From contig VXIS01000603.1 in NCBI GenBank assembly GCA_008704415.1, positions 1 to 12,383 of the forward strand: 12,383 nt of DNA, read 5' to 3'. How positions within the stretch are numbered: position 1 is the stretch's first letter; each line of letters starts with the position of its first letter. The position numbers and the translations under genes were made by a program. Shown here piece after piece: positions 1 through 8,267 of the stretch. The notes beneath the pieces were generated by a model, which was given only the letters and a program-made list of their open reading frames with translations, made no database searches and was not told the origin of the DNA. Source of the DNA: Sphaerosporella brunnea (taxonomy: Eukaryota > Ascomycota > Pezizomycetes > Pezizales > Pyronemataceae).

Positions 1-48
1 CGACTCGCAAAAACTCAACCACAACAAGCAGAAGAGATTCGAAGAAAC

Positions 49-657
49 ATGGCGACGCAGTCGGTGCCGTTACTCCAAGGAGATGACTACCCGATATGGG
101 CGAAAGCAATGAGGCTCATCTAGAAGGAGCAGGGCTATACAGCCTGGTGTCCGGCGTTTGGAAGCAGCCAAAACCGCCTCCAGTGCCAGCAGGTTCGACG
201 GTACTACAGCAGACGATGACGAGCCGCAGAGCAACGACCCTGGATACCTTAACTTTTGGTACCGATACGTGGCCGACCTTAACCGCTTCCGTGGAGACCA
301 GGAGAGGGTGCGAGCATTGATACTCTCCGGTCTGCATAGTGCCGTCCTGATGAAGTACGAGGATGATAACACGCTCACAACGCCAAAGGAGTTATGGGAT
401 GCCTTGGCCGACGAATACCAGAGAACCGCGAAGCGCGAAACCCAATGGCCGGATTGACAGCGCTGTTGGAGACGAAGAGGAAAACCTTTGCCAGTATGGC
501 TGAATACCAGGGAAATCTACTGGCAAACGCTGCGATGTGCAGAGCGGCGGGGACAACGATTGATGACAAGCTGCTGGCGACAATCGTCCATAACAGCCTC
601 CCTGAAGATGCCCATGGAGCTATCTACGTCACCGAGATCATGGACATGATCGAAACC
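49..657 (+). pseudogene. Ty1/Copia gag remnant (DUF4219/UBN2-like), 5' part
   Basis: Degenerate gag of a Copia LTR retrotransposon; the intact protein would form the particle that packages element RNA. The frame opening at the ATG at 49 reads MATQSVPLLQGDDYPIWAKAM, the G-x-x-YPxW pattern of the DUF4219 gag N-terminus, then meets a TAG at 121-123. Homology moves to the frame containing LYSLVSGVWKQPKPP (about 135-205), then to the one containing PGYLNFWYRYVADLNRF and LWDALADEYQ (about 205-425), then to the one containing MAEYQGNLLANAAM and LLATIVHNSLPEDAHG (about 440-650). That is one stop and about three indels. Homology ends where LTR A begins; the gag C-terminus and all of pol are absent. 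Family assignment is from motif recognition only. Confidence 0.75.
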
Positions 658-1117
658 TTCATAGTAAGTGTGGTTAGCACGGATGCATGCGACGCAGAAG
701 ATCGGGAGATGGAGCCAATGAGCTGAGCATCTTCCTGCAATACGAGAATACGACGCTTACGGAGCGTGGTATCCGGGTGCAACCCATGTCTATGACTCAT
801 GATTTGGAATCAAAGAGTGAGTCATAGGAAGGTGGGGCGATCTCTGTGCGCGCCTTGACGCCCGCAGTCGTAGAGACTGACGGAAAGCCTGCAAGGAGGA
901 AAGGCTGAATATTACTCAGGAAGATGGTAGTCTCTGGAGTGGCGTTCCACTATAAGTAGGATGGCTTCCGCCGAGAGAACCCCTTTATCCTCAGCAACAA
1001 GAACCATTAGTGTCCAACCGACAAGATAGGCCTTAAAATTCTATTGTTTAGGATTTTGCCTTGCTTTTCCCCAAGGTCACGAGTTCAATTCCACGACACT
1101 CTGGTAGACAGAGCCTC
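658..1117 (-). mobile_element. LTR A: 5' half of an LTR, minus orientation, 3' half missing
   Basis: The last bases read cctcgttaca at 1117, the reverse of the family start TGTAACGAGG. The whole stretch aligns by eye with 4190-4647 of solo LTR B. It stops near 658, where B continues for about 355 more bases to its TGTCACGGG end. The LTR lies inside Gypsy-1 RNase H on its right and joins Copia gag on its left, with no target duplication, so the 3' half and the flanking Gypsy-1 sequence appear deleted. Near its 5' end it carries the block read on the plus strand as ttgccttgcttttccccaag, shared with LTR C but not with B or D. Confidence 0.85.
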
Positions 1118-2320
1118 GTTACACTCTGACCGCCACTCCTCAAAGGCCTGGACAATAGCTATCAACTCTTTATCATAAATCTCATAATTGCATTCAGCAG
1201 GGGAATGCTTTTTCGAGTGGTACAATACGGGGTGGAGGACACCATCGTGGTCGTATTGCGATAGGATACCAGAGGAAACACAGTCGGAGGCATCTGGGTC
1301 GACGATGACATTGCGGTTGCGGTCGAAGCGGAGGAGAACTGGGGCGGTGGTGAAGCATGCCTTCAGGCTGTCGATTGCTTCCTGTTCAGCCTTGGTCCAT
1401 TGGAATGGTTTATCCTTCTGGGTAACACGGGTAAGCCGCTGCACCACTTGTGAGTAGGAGCGCATGAATCGGCGGTAAAAGTTGGCAAATCCAAGGAAGG
1501 CTCTGACATCCTTCAGCTTTTCTGGGGTTGGCCAAGATCTTACTGCTTTGACCTTGTCCGGGTCCATCCGTATGCCGTCAACACTGATGATCAGCCCTAG
1601 ATACTTGACCTGCCGTTGGTGGAAATCGCATTGTTCTGGTTTGAGGTGGAGCCCGGCTTCTAACAGCCGACGGAGGACCTATCAGATATGGTCATGGTTC
1701 TCTTCTAGGGTGTCCGAATAGATCAAGACGTTGTCCAAGTAGGCAGAAGCGAAGCGGTCCAAAAGCGGTAAAAAAGTATTGTTGATAAAACGTTGGAAGT
1801 TGGCAGGAGCATTGGTAAGACCGAATGGCATCGCCAGGGATTGGAATGATCCATATCGGGTCCTGAAGACTGTTTTCCACTCTTCCCCCTCTGCTATGCG
1901 GATCAGATTGTAAGCTCCGCGGACGTCCAACTTGCTAAACCAGGGAGCCTTGGAGAGCCGCAATAGTGTCTCTCGTACCAGTGGGAGTGGATACCTATTC
2001 TTAATTGTTTGTTTGTTGAGTCCTCGATAATCAACAACCAAGCGTAAAGAGCCGTCTGCCTTTTTGACGAAGAGGATTGGAGCACCAGCGGGCGAGGACG
2101 AAGCTCTAATAAACCATTTTATCAGGTTCTCTTCCAGCCATGCCTTAAAGGCTTCCAGCTCCGGGCGAGACAGCGAGTAAAGTGGACCAAAGTGGGGTTC
2201 AAATCCCTTCTTGAACGGTATCTTGTGGTTGTAGGGCCAGTGGGGAGGTAGGTGATTGGCTACAGCTTTTGAAAAGAGGAGTAGAAACTCGTGATATTGC
2301 TGATAGACCACAGTACCTTT
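1118..2320 (-). pseudogene. Gypsy-1 reverse transcriptase and RNase H, inactive
   Basis: RT runs 2311-1682 (209 residues): [27 protein letters not shown], first catalytic Asp in KLDV (residue 129), [15 protein letters not shown], and YLDN at residues 191-194 where YLDD is required. This Asp-to-Asn change (one G-to-A) removes a metal-binding residue. Two consecutive stops, TGA then TAG (1684-1679), follow HDHI. The same frame continues as RT thumb (LEAGLHLKPEQCDFHQ, VKYLGL) and RNase H (VRAFLGFANFYRRF; PDASD; YDKELIAIVQAFEEW) to 1118, where LTR A cuts it. Between protease and RT (about 2320-2560) the frame changes at least once more, so indels are present too. Confidence 0.93.
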
Positions 2321-2559
2321 AGGTCCCCATCGTTGATCACCACACGCTCCAACGCCTTCTTGATTTCATACAGTGATAGTGAGAAAGCTGGAGCTGGCCG
2401 TATCGCTGCTTCTGATTTTTCACCAGACGTTGGAAGGAGGTGGCTGACACTATTGCAATGTCTAGGGACTGGGTAGGGGGGGTCACTCCTTTGACACTTG
2501 TCAGCTTCAGTGTTGTCCTATGTGCGGCGCAGCGAGGGGAGTCAAAAAAGACGTTTTTT

Positions 2560-2904
2560 GAGGAAAATTAGATCGACACTCCATGGTGCAGCATCCAAGA
2601 GATGCCAAGGATAAGGGGGTAGTGGCCGTGCTTGGTGAAGAAGGCGGACAACGTCTCATGGTGCACTGCTTGACATCGCCACCTTGAAGATGTGGGTGAT
2701 GTCAACGGACGAGATGGGTCTACCATCTATAACCTCAAGGGTGCCAGGAACGCATAGTGCATACTGGAGAAAATGAAGTTGGCGGGCGAATTCTTCGTCG
2801 ATGAAAGCAAAACCGGTGGCTCTACAGTCAATCAGTATGTGGGTTTGGATCTTGTTATCACTATCAGAGAGGAAACACGTAACTACGAGATGGTTCGCAT
2901 CCAT
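2560..2904 (-). pseudogene. Gypsy-1 retropepsin-like aspartic protease, inactive
   Basis: The frame 2904-2656 reads MDANHLVVTC ... THILIDCRATGFAFIDEEFA. LIDxGATG-F-D-FA is the retropepsin active-site loop of fungal Gypsy elements, with catalytic Asp at residue 26. The Gly expected two residues later is Arg (residue 28, codon AGA), a single G-to-A change. The frame then ends at a TGA. Homology continues in another frame (LSAFFTKHGHYPLILGISWML-HHGVS, to about 2571), the usual protease C-terminus before RT, and then meets a TAA at 2570-2568. The protease would process the polyprotein; it is dead here. Confidence 0.8.
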
Positions 2905-3155
2905 TGATTTCTCCTCTACACCTTAATTTGAGAGAGCTATTAAAGACAAGAAAAGGTTACCCGGCCTGCCGGCTGGGAAGCTGTGACAACAAGGAAAAGA
3001 CGATTAAATTGCTGCACGTCCCGTTGCGGTGCCAACCTTGCGACATGGAACAACTAGTTTTCCAACAGCGGGGCGTCAGAGGCAGCATTGGAGTGTCCAG
3101 ATCGCAGGACAGTAGGGAAGGCTGTGGTAACCAGTGACGCTTCAGCAGCGCGGAC

Positions 3156-3728
3156 TCAATGAGTGTCGGCGGCTATCCGACATGGGCAATCGAGGCGGAA
3201 GTATTGATCCGATCCACAGTAGGTGCACTGCCCTTTTGCCATCCTCTCGTCACGGATCCTCTGACCCTTGGCCTCCCATCGGGCAGCAGAGAGCTGCATT
3301 GGAACAGGGCTATAGTTTCCACTGTTGGAGTTGGTAGGGTGGTTGCTGGTGGCTGCGGAGGCAGTGAATGAGGCCGAGGCAGGGGGGCAATGGGTGCTCC
3401 CATGGCTGGTGGTGGTGACAGTAGAACGATATAATGAGGGCTTGCCCTTCTCCGCTTGGGCGCGCATCCGATTGTCCACATTCTTACAGAGATTAATGAA
3501 TACTGCCAGAGTGTCGTTGAATGCTGTCCGGTGCAGAAATGCATCCTTTATCTCCTCAGACAAGCTGTTGTAAAGCTGGTCCTTCTGAGTGATTTCATCT
3601 CAGTTAAGATCTCCCATCAGTCAACGGAAGTCAGGAAGGTAGGTGGAAAAGGGTAGGTTCTTCTATTGAAGGTGACGAATTTCACGGGCGGCAGTGCGGA
3701 AGCAGTTTGGGTCATTGTTGGCTTGACG
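3156..3728 (-). pseudogene. Gypsy-1 gag, C-terminal part with a damaged zinc knuckle
   Basis: One frame runs from 3728 down to 3156. Its N-terminal part (FRTAAREIRHLQ ... LPFSTYLPDFR ... DEITQKDQLYN) is interrupted by three stops: TAG at 3665-3663, TGA at 3623-3621 and TGA at 3602-3600. Each is explained by one transition from CAG, CGA and TGG, which fit the surrounding gag-like sequence. After these, 135 residues (3563-3156) are open: the end of the gag core, a Ser/Thr/Pro-rich linker, and a zinc knuckle with cysteines at residues 113, 116 and 126. The position that should be His (121) is Tyr, codon TAC, one C-to-T change from CAC, so the CCHC zinc site is broken. Confidence 0.85.
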
Positions 3729-3829
3729 TGTCACGAGGCTCTGTCTACCAGAGTGTCGTGAAATTGAACTCGTGACCTTGGGGAAAAGCAAGGTAAAATC
3801 CTAAACAATAGAATTTTAAGGGCTATCTT

Positions 3830-3834
3830 GTCTG
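3830..3834. repeat. Target-site duplication GTCTG, left copy
   Basis: GTCTG directly precedes the TGTCACGGG end of LTR B. Five base pairs is the usual duplication made by Gypsy-type integrases. Confidence 0.93.
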
Positions 3835-4647
3835 TGTCACGGGTATGGTCACGTGACATGTGCTCTAAGTAGTCAGCTAGGGGAATAGAATAGAGTCTGC
3901 ATAGTGATCGCCTCGAGGGCACGTGATAGCCGGTTGGCTCCGGATCATAGTAGCTAGCTTGAGTGACGCTATGGAAGAACTCGGAGATCGGGTGCCTCAG
4001 GTAGGACGCTACCTGGGAAGCACATCCGGTTCGGAGATGACAATAGTATAGGCTTTTGTTAGAGCTCTTCCGAGATATCTTCGTTGATCTGCCTGTTCCA
4101 GGAACTAGCATGACGATCAGAGGGGTCAGGAGTGATGAACCGGAAGGCGCAGAGCCGAAAAAGGGAAGAATCACTCGGCCTAGAACCTCCATAGTAAGTG
4201 TGGTTGTTGCGTAGGGCATGCAACGCAGAAGATCGGGAGATGGAGCCAATAGGGCTGAGCATCTTCCTGCAACACGAGAATACAACGCTTATGGAGCGGG
4301 GTATCCGGGTGCGACCCATGTCTATGACTCATGATTTGGAATCAAAGAGTGAGTCATAGGAAGGTGGGGCGATCTCTGTGCGCCCCTTGACGCCCGCAGT
4401 CGTAGAGACTGTCGGAAAGCCAGCAAGGAGTAAAGGCTGAGTATTACTCAGGGAGACGGTAGTCTCTGGAGCAGCGTTCTACTATAAGTAGGATTGCTTC
4501 CGCCGAGAGAACCCCTTTATCTTCAGCAACAAGAACCATTAGTGTCCACCTGACAAGATAGCCCTTAAAATTCTATTGTTTAGGATTTAGTTTCTTAAGG
4601 TCCTGAGTTCAATTCCACGACACTCTGGTAGACAGAGCCTCGTTACA
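3835..4647 (-). mobile_element. LTR B: complete solo LTR inserted in LTR C
   Basis: An 813-bp LTR in minus orientation: read on the minus strand it begins TGTAACGAGG at 4647 and ends CCCGTGACA at 3835, so it has TG...CA termini. It is bounded by GTCTG on both sides. No internal region accompanies it, so it is a solo LTR, as left by LTR-LTR recombination. It belongs to the subfamily with a short 5' block (CAGGACCTTAAGAAACTAAA), shared with LTR D. Confidence 0.95.
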
Positions 4648-4652
4648 GTCTG
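4648..4652. repeat. Target-site duplication GTCTG, right copy
   Basis: GTCTG directly follows the CGTTACA end of LTR B and continues as GTGGGCACTAATGG, the expected continuation of LTR C. Confidence 0.93.
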
Positions 4653-5446
4653 GTGGGCACTAATGGTTCTTGTTGCTGAAGATAAAGGGGTTCTCTCGGC
4701 GGAAGCAATCCTACTTATAGTAGAACGCCGCTCCAGAGACTACCGTCTCCCTGAGTAATACTCAGCCTTTACTCCTTGCTGGCTTTCTGACAGTCTCTAC
4801 GACTGCGGGTGTCAAGGCGCGCACAGAGATCGCCCCACCCTCCTATGACTCACTCTTTGATTCCAAATCATGAGTCATAGGCATGGGTCGCACCCGGATA
4901 TCCCGTTCCGTAAGCGTCGTATTCTCGTGTTGCAGGAAGATGCTCAGCCCCATTGGCTCCATCTCCCGATCTTCTGCGTCGCATGCCCTACGCAACAACC
5001 ACACTTACTATGGAGGTTCTAGGCCGAGTGATTCTTCCCTTTTTCGGCTCTACGCCTTCCGGTTGATCACTCCTGACCCCTCAGATCGTCAGGCTAGTTC
5101 CTGGAACAGGCAGGTCAACGAAGATATCTCGGAAGAGCTCTAACAATAGCCTATACTATTGTTATCTCCGAACCGGATGCTCTTCCCAGGTAGCGTCCTA
5201 CCTGAGGTACCCGATCTCCGAGTTCTTCCATAGCGTCACTCAAGCTAGCTACTATGATCGGGAGCCACCCGGCTATCACGTGCCCTCGAGGCGATCACTA
5301 TGCAGACCCTATTCTATTCCCCTAGCTGACTACTTGGAGTACACGTCACGTGACCATACCCGTGACATTACTCACCTCCTAACTAATCTCGTCTCGAAAT
5401 ACTAACTTCCAAATTTAAGTGTAAGGAATCTAACCAAGGAAATCCT

Positions 5447-6239
5447 TCATTTCATTCTACTATCCCTCGCCTGTCGGGGATATCTCTCATGGAACTCCTT
5501 GAGCATACGGCTGACAGTTTCCTCGCCTTCTAAGTGCTCCCACGGTTCCCACGTGGCTTCCTCTGGAGGATAGCCTTTCCAGAACACCAAGTACTCAACC
5601 CTCTTCTTCTGCCGGTTGAGCCTGCTTTTGGCGATCTTGTCGACCACCCAGTACTTCTCTCCTTCTATCTCCTCGGGAGGAGGTGGACTTTGGTGTCTTC
5701 CAGGAAGCTTTGACTCCCTGTATGGCTCCACCAAGGACACATGATAGACTGGATGCATCTCCATAGCTGGAGGCAACCGGACTTTCACTGCTCGTTTCCC
5801 TATCAATTTTATGATTGGGAACGGCCCGATCTTTTTGTGATCAAGCTTCTTTGAGGGTCTCTTTGTCCGTATGTTGCGAGCGTCTATCATCACCATATCT
5901 CCCACCTTGAACAAAGGCTGGCTTTGTGCTTTTGCGTCGTGCCATTTTGCCATTCGTGTCTGTGCTTGATAGATGTTCTCTTGCAGGAACTCCAAGATTC
6001 TCTTCCAACGTGTGAGCAATAGCTCGCTTGCTGGATTGGACCATTCCTGCCCTTCGGCTGGCTTGACCCACTGTGTCTCTGGCTGGAACATATAGTTCGC
6101 CTGAAACGGAGACATCTTGGTGGTCTCGGAGACTGCCGTATTGTAGGCAAACTCTGCCATCGGCAACAGGTCTACCCAGTCGTCCTGCTGGAAGGAACAG
6201 TAGTGTCTTACATACTGCTCCAACACCGAGTTGACTCTC
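5447..6239 (-). pseudogene. Gypsy-2 integrase C-terminus with GPY/F module and chromodomain
   Basis: The frame from 6226 gives 259 residues. The first 100 complete the integrase core (DLLPMAEFAYNT, SPFQANYMF, ARMAKWHDAKA-type helix). Residues 106-175 are the GPY/F module (FKVGDMVMIDARNIRT, KKIGPFPIIK, MHPVYHVSLVEPYRE). Residues 192-235 are a chromodomain (YWVVDKI ... VEYLVFWKGYPPEEATWEP) with Trp193, Trp216 and Tyr219 where the methyl-lysine aromatic cage is expected. In chromoviruses this domain binds histone marks and directs integration to heterochromatin (family knowledge). The segment itself shows no stop; it is separated from the catalytic core only by the frameshift near 6240. Confidence 0.92.
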
Positions 6240-6887
6240 TCAGTTTGTCCATCTGTCTGTGGATGGAAAGGCTGTGGACATAGACAGTTTGACGTCCAAA
6301 GGTTCCATCAACTCCTTCCACAAGTGCGAAGTAAACTTCGCATCCCTATCGGATACTATTTCTGAGGGTAGGCCATGGAGCCTCCAAATCTCCTTTGCAA
6401 AGAGCTTTGCTAACTCTTGTACTGGGGTTTCTTCATTCGTCTTCAACGGAATGAAGTGCGCCATCTTGGTGAGACGGTCTACTATTACCCACACCTGGGT
6501 GTAGCCGTCAGACTCTGGCAATGCCACTATAAAGTCCATCGAGATGGACTTCCACGGACGGTACGGAATCTCTAAGGGCTGCAACAGCCCATACTTCTTA
6601 TGCCTGCTGGTCTTATCTCTCTGACAAGTATCGCAGCTTCTGACATAGTCCCGTACGTCCTCGTCCATCTTAGACCAGAAGAAGTTCTGCTTCATTCTTT
6701 CTGCGGTCTTGAACTGTCCAAAGTGGCCTGCTGCCTTTGAGTCATGATTCTCTTGCAAGATCCGTAGCTTGAGCTGTGGGTCATTAGGGATTACCCATCT
6801 ATTCTCGTAGAACAGAAGTCCCTCTTTAACCTCAAACTCCTCTGCTACATTGGGATCCTGCTTCTCTACTGCTTCTCTTGTCTTCAA
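6240..6887 (-). pseudogene. Gypsy-2 integrase zinc finger and catalytic core, frameshifted
   Basis: 215 residues. The HHCC zinc finger uses His48, His55, Cys85 and Cys88. The rve core has Asp118 (in SMDFIVALP) and Asp180 (in SDRDAKF). The region carrying the third acidic residue, normally within FHPQTDGQTER, is here out of frame: the protein turns to PSTDRWTN and stops at 6240. The bases fit one extra C in a run, and the next frame resumes with intact integrase at 6226. Integrase inserts the cDNA; this copy cannot be made as one chain. Confidence 0.92.
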
Positions 6888-7852
6888 CCAAGTCTTGGTC
6901 TACGGCTGCTGCTCTATCGCAACGCCTCCAAGAAGGGCTCTGGCAACTGGACCTCTCTGGATCCAGCAAGCTTGGCAGAGCTCATTACGAGTTGTCCATG
7001 GCTTGAAGAAGCTCATCTCGGGAGCTTTACTCCCCTCCTCTGGGGCGTAGTCCCAACGCCTCGATAACACATCAGCCTTCGTATTTCTTATCTCCAGGCT
7101 AGATATACTACTTTGAAGTTAAACTCTGCTAGGTGTTCTGCCCAACGGGCCTTGACGTCTTGTCAACACCTTTGTCGACGCAAAGTACTCCAAGTTCTTG
7201 TGATCCGTATACACCGTGATCTCTCCAGCCACTGACTTCAACAGTATGTTCCCATTCTTGAAATGCTACCACAATGGCTAGCATTCTCTTTGTCATGAAT
7301 GTCATAGTTGATCTCGGCAGGCTTGAACTTTCGGGAGTGAAAGGCTACTGGGTGTAATCGGACATCATCCTGTATCTGGGAGAGGATAGCGGCAAGCGCG
7401 AAATCGCTAGCATCCGTCTCCACGATTGTCTGTCTTTCAGGATGAAAGTGGACTAGATCGGAGCCTCAATGAATTTCTTCTTGAGCTCCTCAAACGCCTG
7501 CTGACACTTGGAGGACCACTCGAAGGCTACACCCTTCTTGGTCAACTCCGTCAGTGGCGCAACTATCTTGGAGAATCCACTAATGAATCTCCTGTTGAAG
7601 TTCGCGAATCCAATAAAGGCTTGCACGTCCTTCACCTTTTGAGGTGCCACCCACTCTTGGATGGTCTTAACCTTACCTGGGGACTTTGAAATCCCCTCTG
7701 AGGATATCTGGTATCCTAGGTATTCCACTTCCGAGACAAGGAAACAACTCCTCTTTATTGAAGCACACAACCTTGTCTGCTTCAACTTCTCTAGAACTTT
7801 CTTCACAAGCTCTATATGTCTCTCTTCTGTCTCGGAGTAGATGAGTATGCAC
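6888..7852 (-). pseudogene. Gypsy-2 RT thumb, RNase H and linker to integrase, several frameshifts
   Basis: From 7852 the frame reads CILIYSETEERH, then RT thumb (VKKVLEKLKQTRL, SEVEYLGYQISSEGISKSPGKV) and the connection (VQAFIGFANFNRRFISGFSKI), stopping at 7453 after EAPI where one base is missing. RNase H resumes at 7423 ([36 protein letters not shown]) and breaks at about 7290 through one extra A; the following frame gives the expected [11 protein letters not shown]. Downstream, in changing frames, are KADVLSRRWDYAPEEG, the usual RNase H-to-integrase linker, and a stop at about 6900 before the integrase segment. First RNase H Asp (TDASD) and Glu (DKE) are kept. Confidence 0.88.
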
Positions 7853-7888
7853 TGCCACAGACACCCCGTGAAAACAACTACGCTAAAG

Positions 7889-7900
7889 TATATATATATA
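7889..7900. promoter_or_regulatory. (TA)6 tract flanked by CGCTA / TAGCG
   Basis: Six TA units lie between CGCTA (7881-7885) and TAGCG (7899-7903), a short inverted repeat. It could serve as a TATA element for plus-strand transcription toward 8268, but it may equally be a simple-sequence tract. No supporting expression signal is visible. Confidence 0.25.
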
Positions 7901-8135
7901 GCGTGAAGCCTCTACGACACTGCAACCGCTACGGCTTCTGCCAAGCCACTGATCCCACTACCGCAAAGCTAACCGTTTCAGGCATCCCCACCTACTACTG
8001 CACTCCTCTGCGTCCCAACTAACCACCACTGGCATGGTCGATGCCTCGTAACCCCCATCAATCCTCTTCATCGAATCTGCTAACCATATTGAACTCAGTA
8101 TCCTCTCATCGCGCCCGATGCCTCTCTTCGCGCCT

Positions 8136-8177
8136 GATGTCGCCGACGATGTCGCCGGCGATGTCGCCGACGATGTC
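8136..8177. repeat. 12-bp tandem repeat, three and a half copies
   Basis: GATGTCGCCGAC is repeated at 8136, 8148 (with GGC at the end) and 8160, then GATGTC at 8172. The period is a multiple of three, so all frames stay open. Confidence 0.9.
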
Positions 8178-8267
8178 TCCTCTCCTGAAAGGTTCCCCCT
8201 GAAAATTTCTACGCGACGCGATTGCCTTACTGCCTCCCCCTTCAACGTCATTGTCACTACCTCTCAA

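Larger units (their letters stand above)
1118..3728 (-). mobile_element. Gypsy-1: truncated, inactive Ty3/Gypsy element
   Basis: On the minus strand the order from 3728 downward is gag with zinc knuckle, aspartic protease, reverse transcriptase, RNase H: the Gypsy order. Integrase and both of its own LTRs are missing. The left end is cut inside RNase H by LTR A and the right end inside gag by LTR C. Several inactivating changes are recorded in the domain entries. The family resembles fungal Gypsy elements in its RT ([17 protein letters not shown]) and gag (SLSEEIKDAFLHR). Confidence 0.92.
3729..5367 (+). mobile_element. LTR C: full-span LTR split by the LTR B insertion
   Basis: The 5' part is 3729-3834, starting TGTCACGAGG (family start TGTAACGAGG); the 3' part is 4653-5367, ending ACCCGTGACA. 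If LTR B and one copy of its 5-bp duplication are removed, the two parts join without gap into an LTR of about 820 bp. The bases flanking the whole (TGACG before, TTACT after) do not match, so LTR C has no target duplication: either the flanks were rearranged or it arose by recombination between elements. It interrupts Gypsy-1 gag on the left and meets the 3' end of Gypsy-2 on the right. Confidence 0.88.
3835..5367. repeat. Long head-to-head inverted repeat (LTR B against LTR C)
   Basis: Minus-strand LTR B (arm about 3835-4555) and the 3' part of plus-strand LTR C (arm about 4653-5367) are near-identical inverted copies of about 715 bp, separated by about 97 bp that are the first bases of LTR B. 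A transcript across this would fold into a long hairpin. Confidence 0.9.
5368..7852 (-). mobile_element. Gypsy-2: chromodomain-bearing Ty3/Gypsy (chromovirus) remnant
   Basis: Minus-strand order from 7852: last residues of the RT palm, RT thumb, RNase H, integrase zinc finger and core, integrase C-terminal GPY/F module, chromodomain, stop at 5447, then about 80 bp of 3' untranslated sequence (5368-5446) up to LTR C. The 5' end is cut just after the RT active-site motif (first residues CILIYSETEERH), so gag, protease and most of RT are lost. Lesions are mainly single-base indels. No LTR of its own is recognised. Confidence 0.93.
7853..8267. other. Segment without a recognisable gene
   Basis: Between the cut end of Gypsy-2 and the possible reading frame at 8268. 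Neither strand gives a domain I recognise; open frames here are short and low in similarity to anything I know. It contains an alternating TA tract (7889-7900), a CACTACC motif (7956-7962) and 12-bp tandem repeats (8136-8177). It could be host sequence, or the 5' non-coding part of the DNA transposon whose gene begins at 9608. Confidence 0.5.

Noticed and set aside
1070..1117. GAGTTCAATTCC in the LTR start resembles a tRNA B-box
   Set aside because: No T-stem pairing, no anticodon arm, and the A-box-like GGTAGACAGAGC lies on the wrong side; the segment is simply the conserved LTR end.
1188..1721. Plus-strand open frames over Gypsy-1 RT/RNase H
   Set aside because: They are antisense to clear RT and RNase H homology and show no protein family.
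7816..8022. A 68-residue plus-strand frame over the Gypsy-2 end and the TA tract
   Set aside because: It crosses the junction between two unrelated sequences and has no family resemblance.
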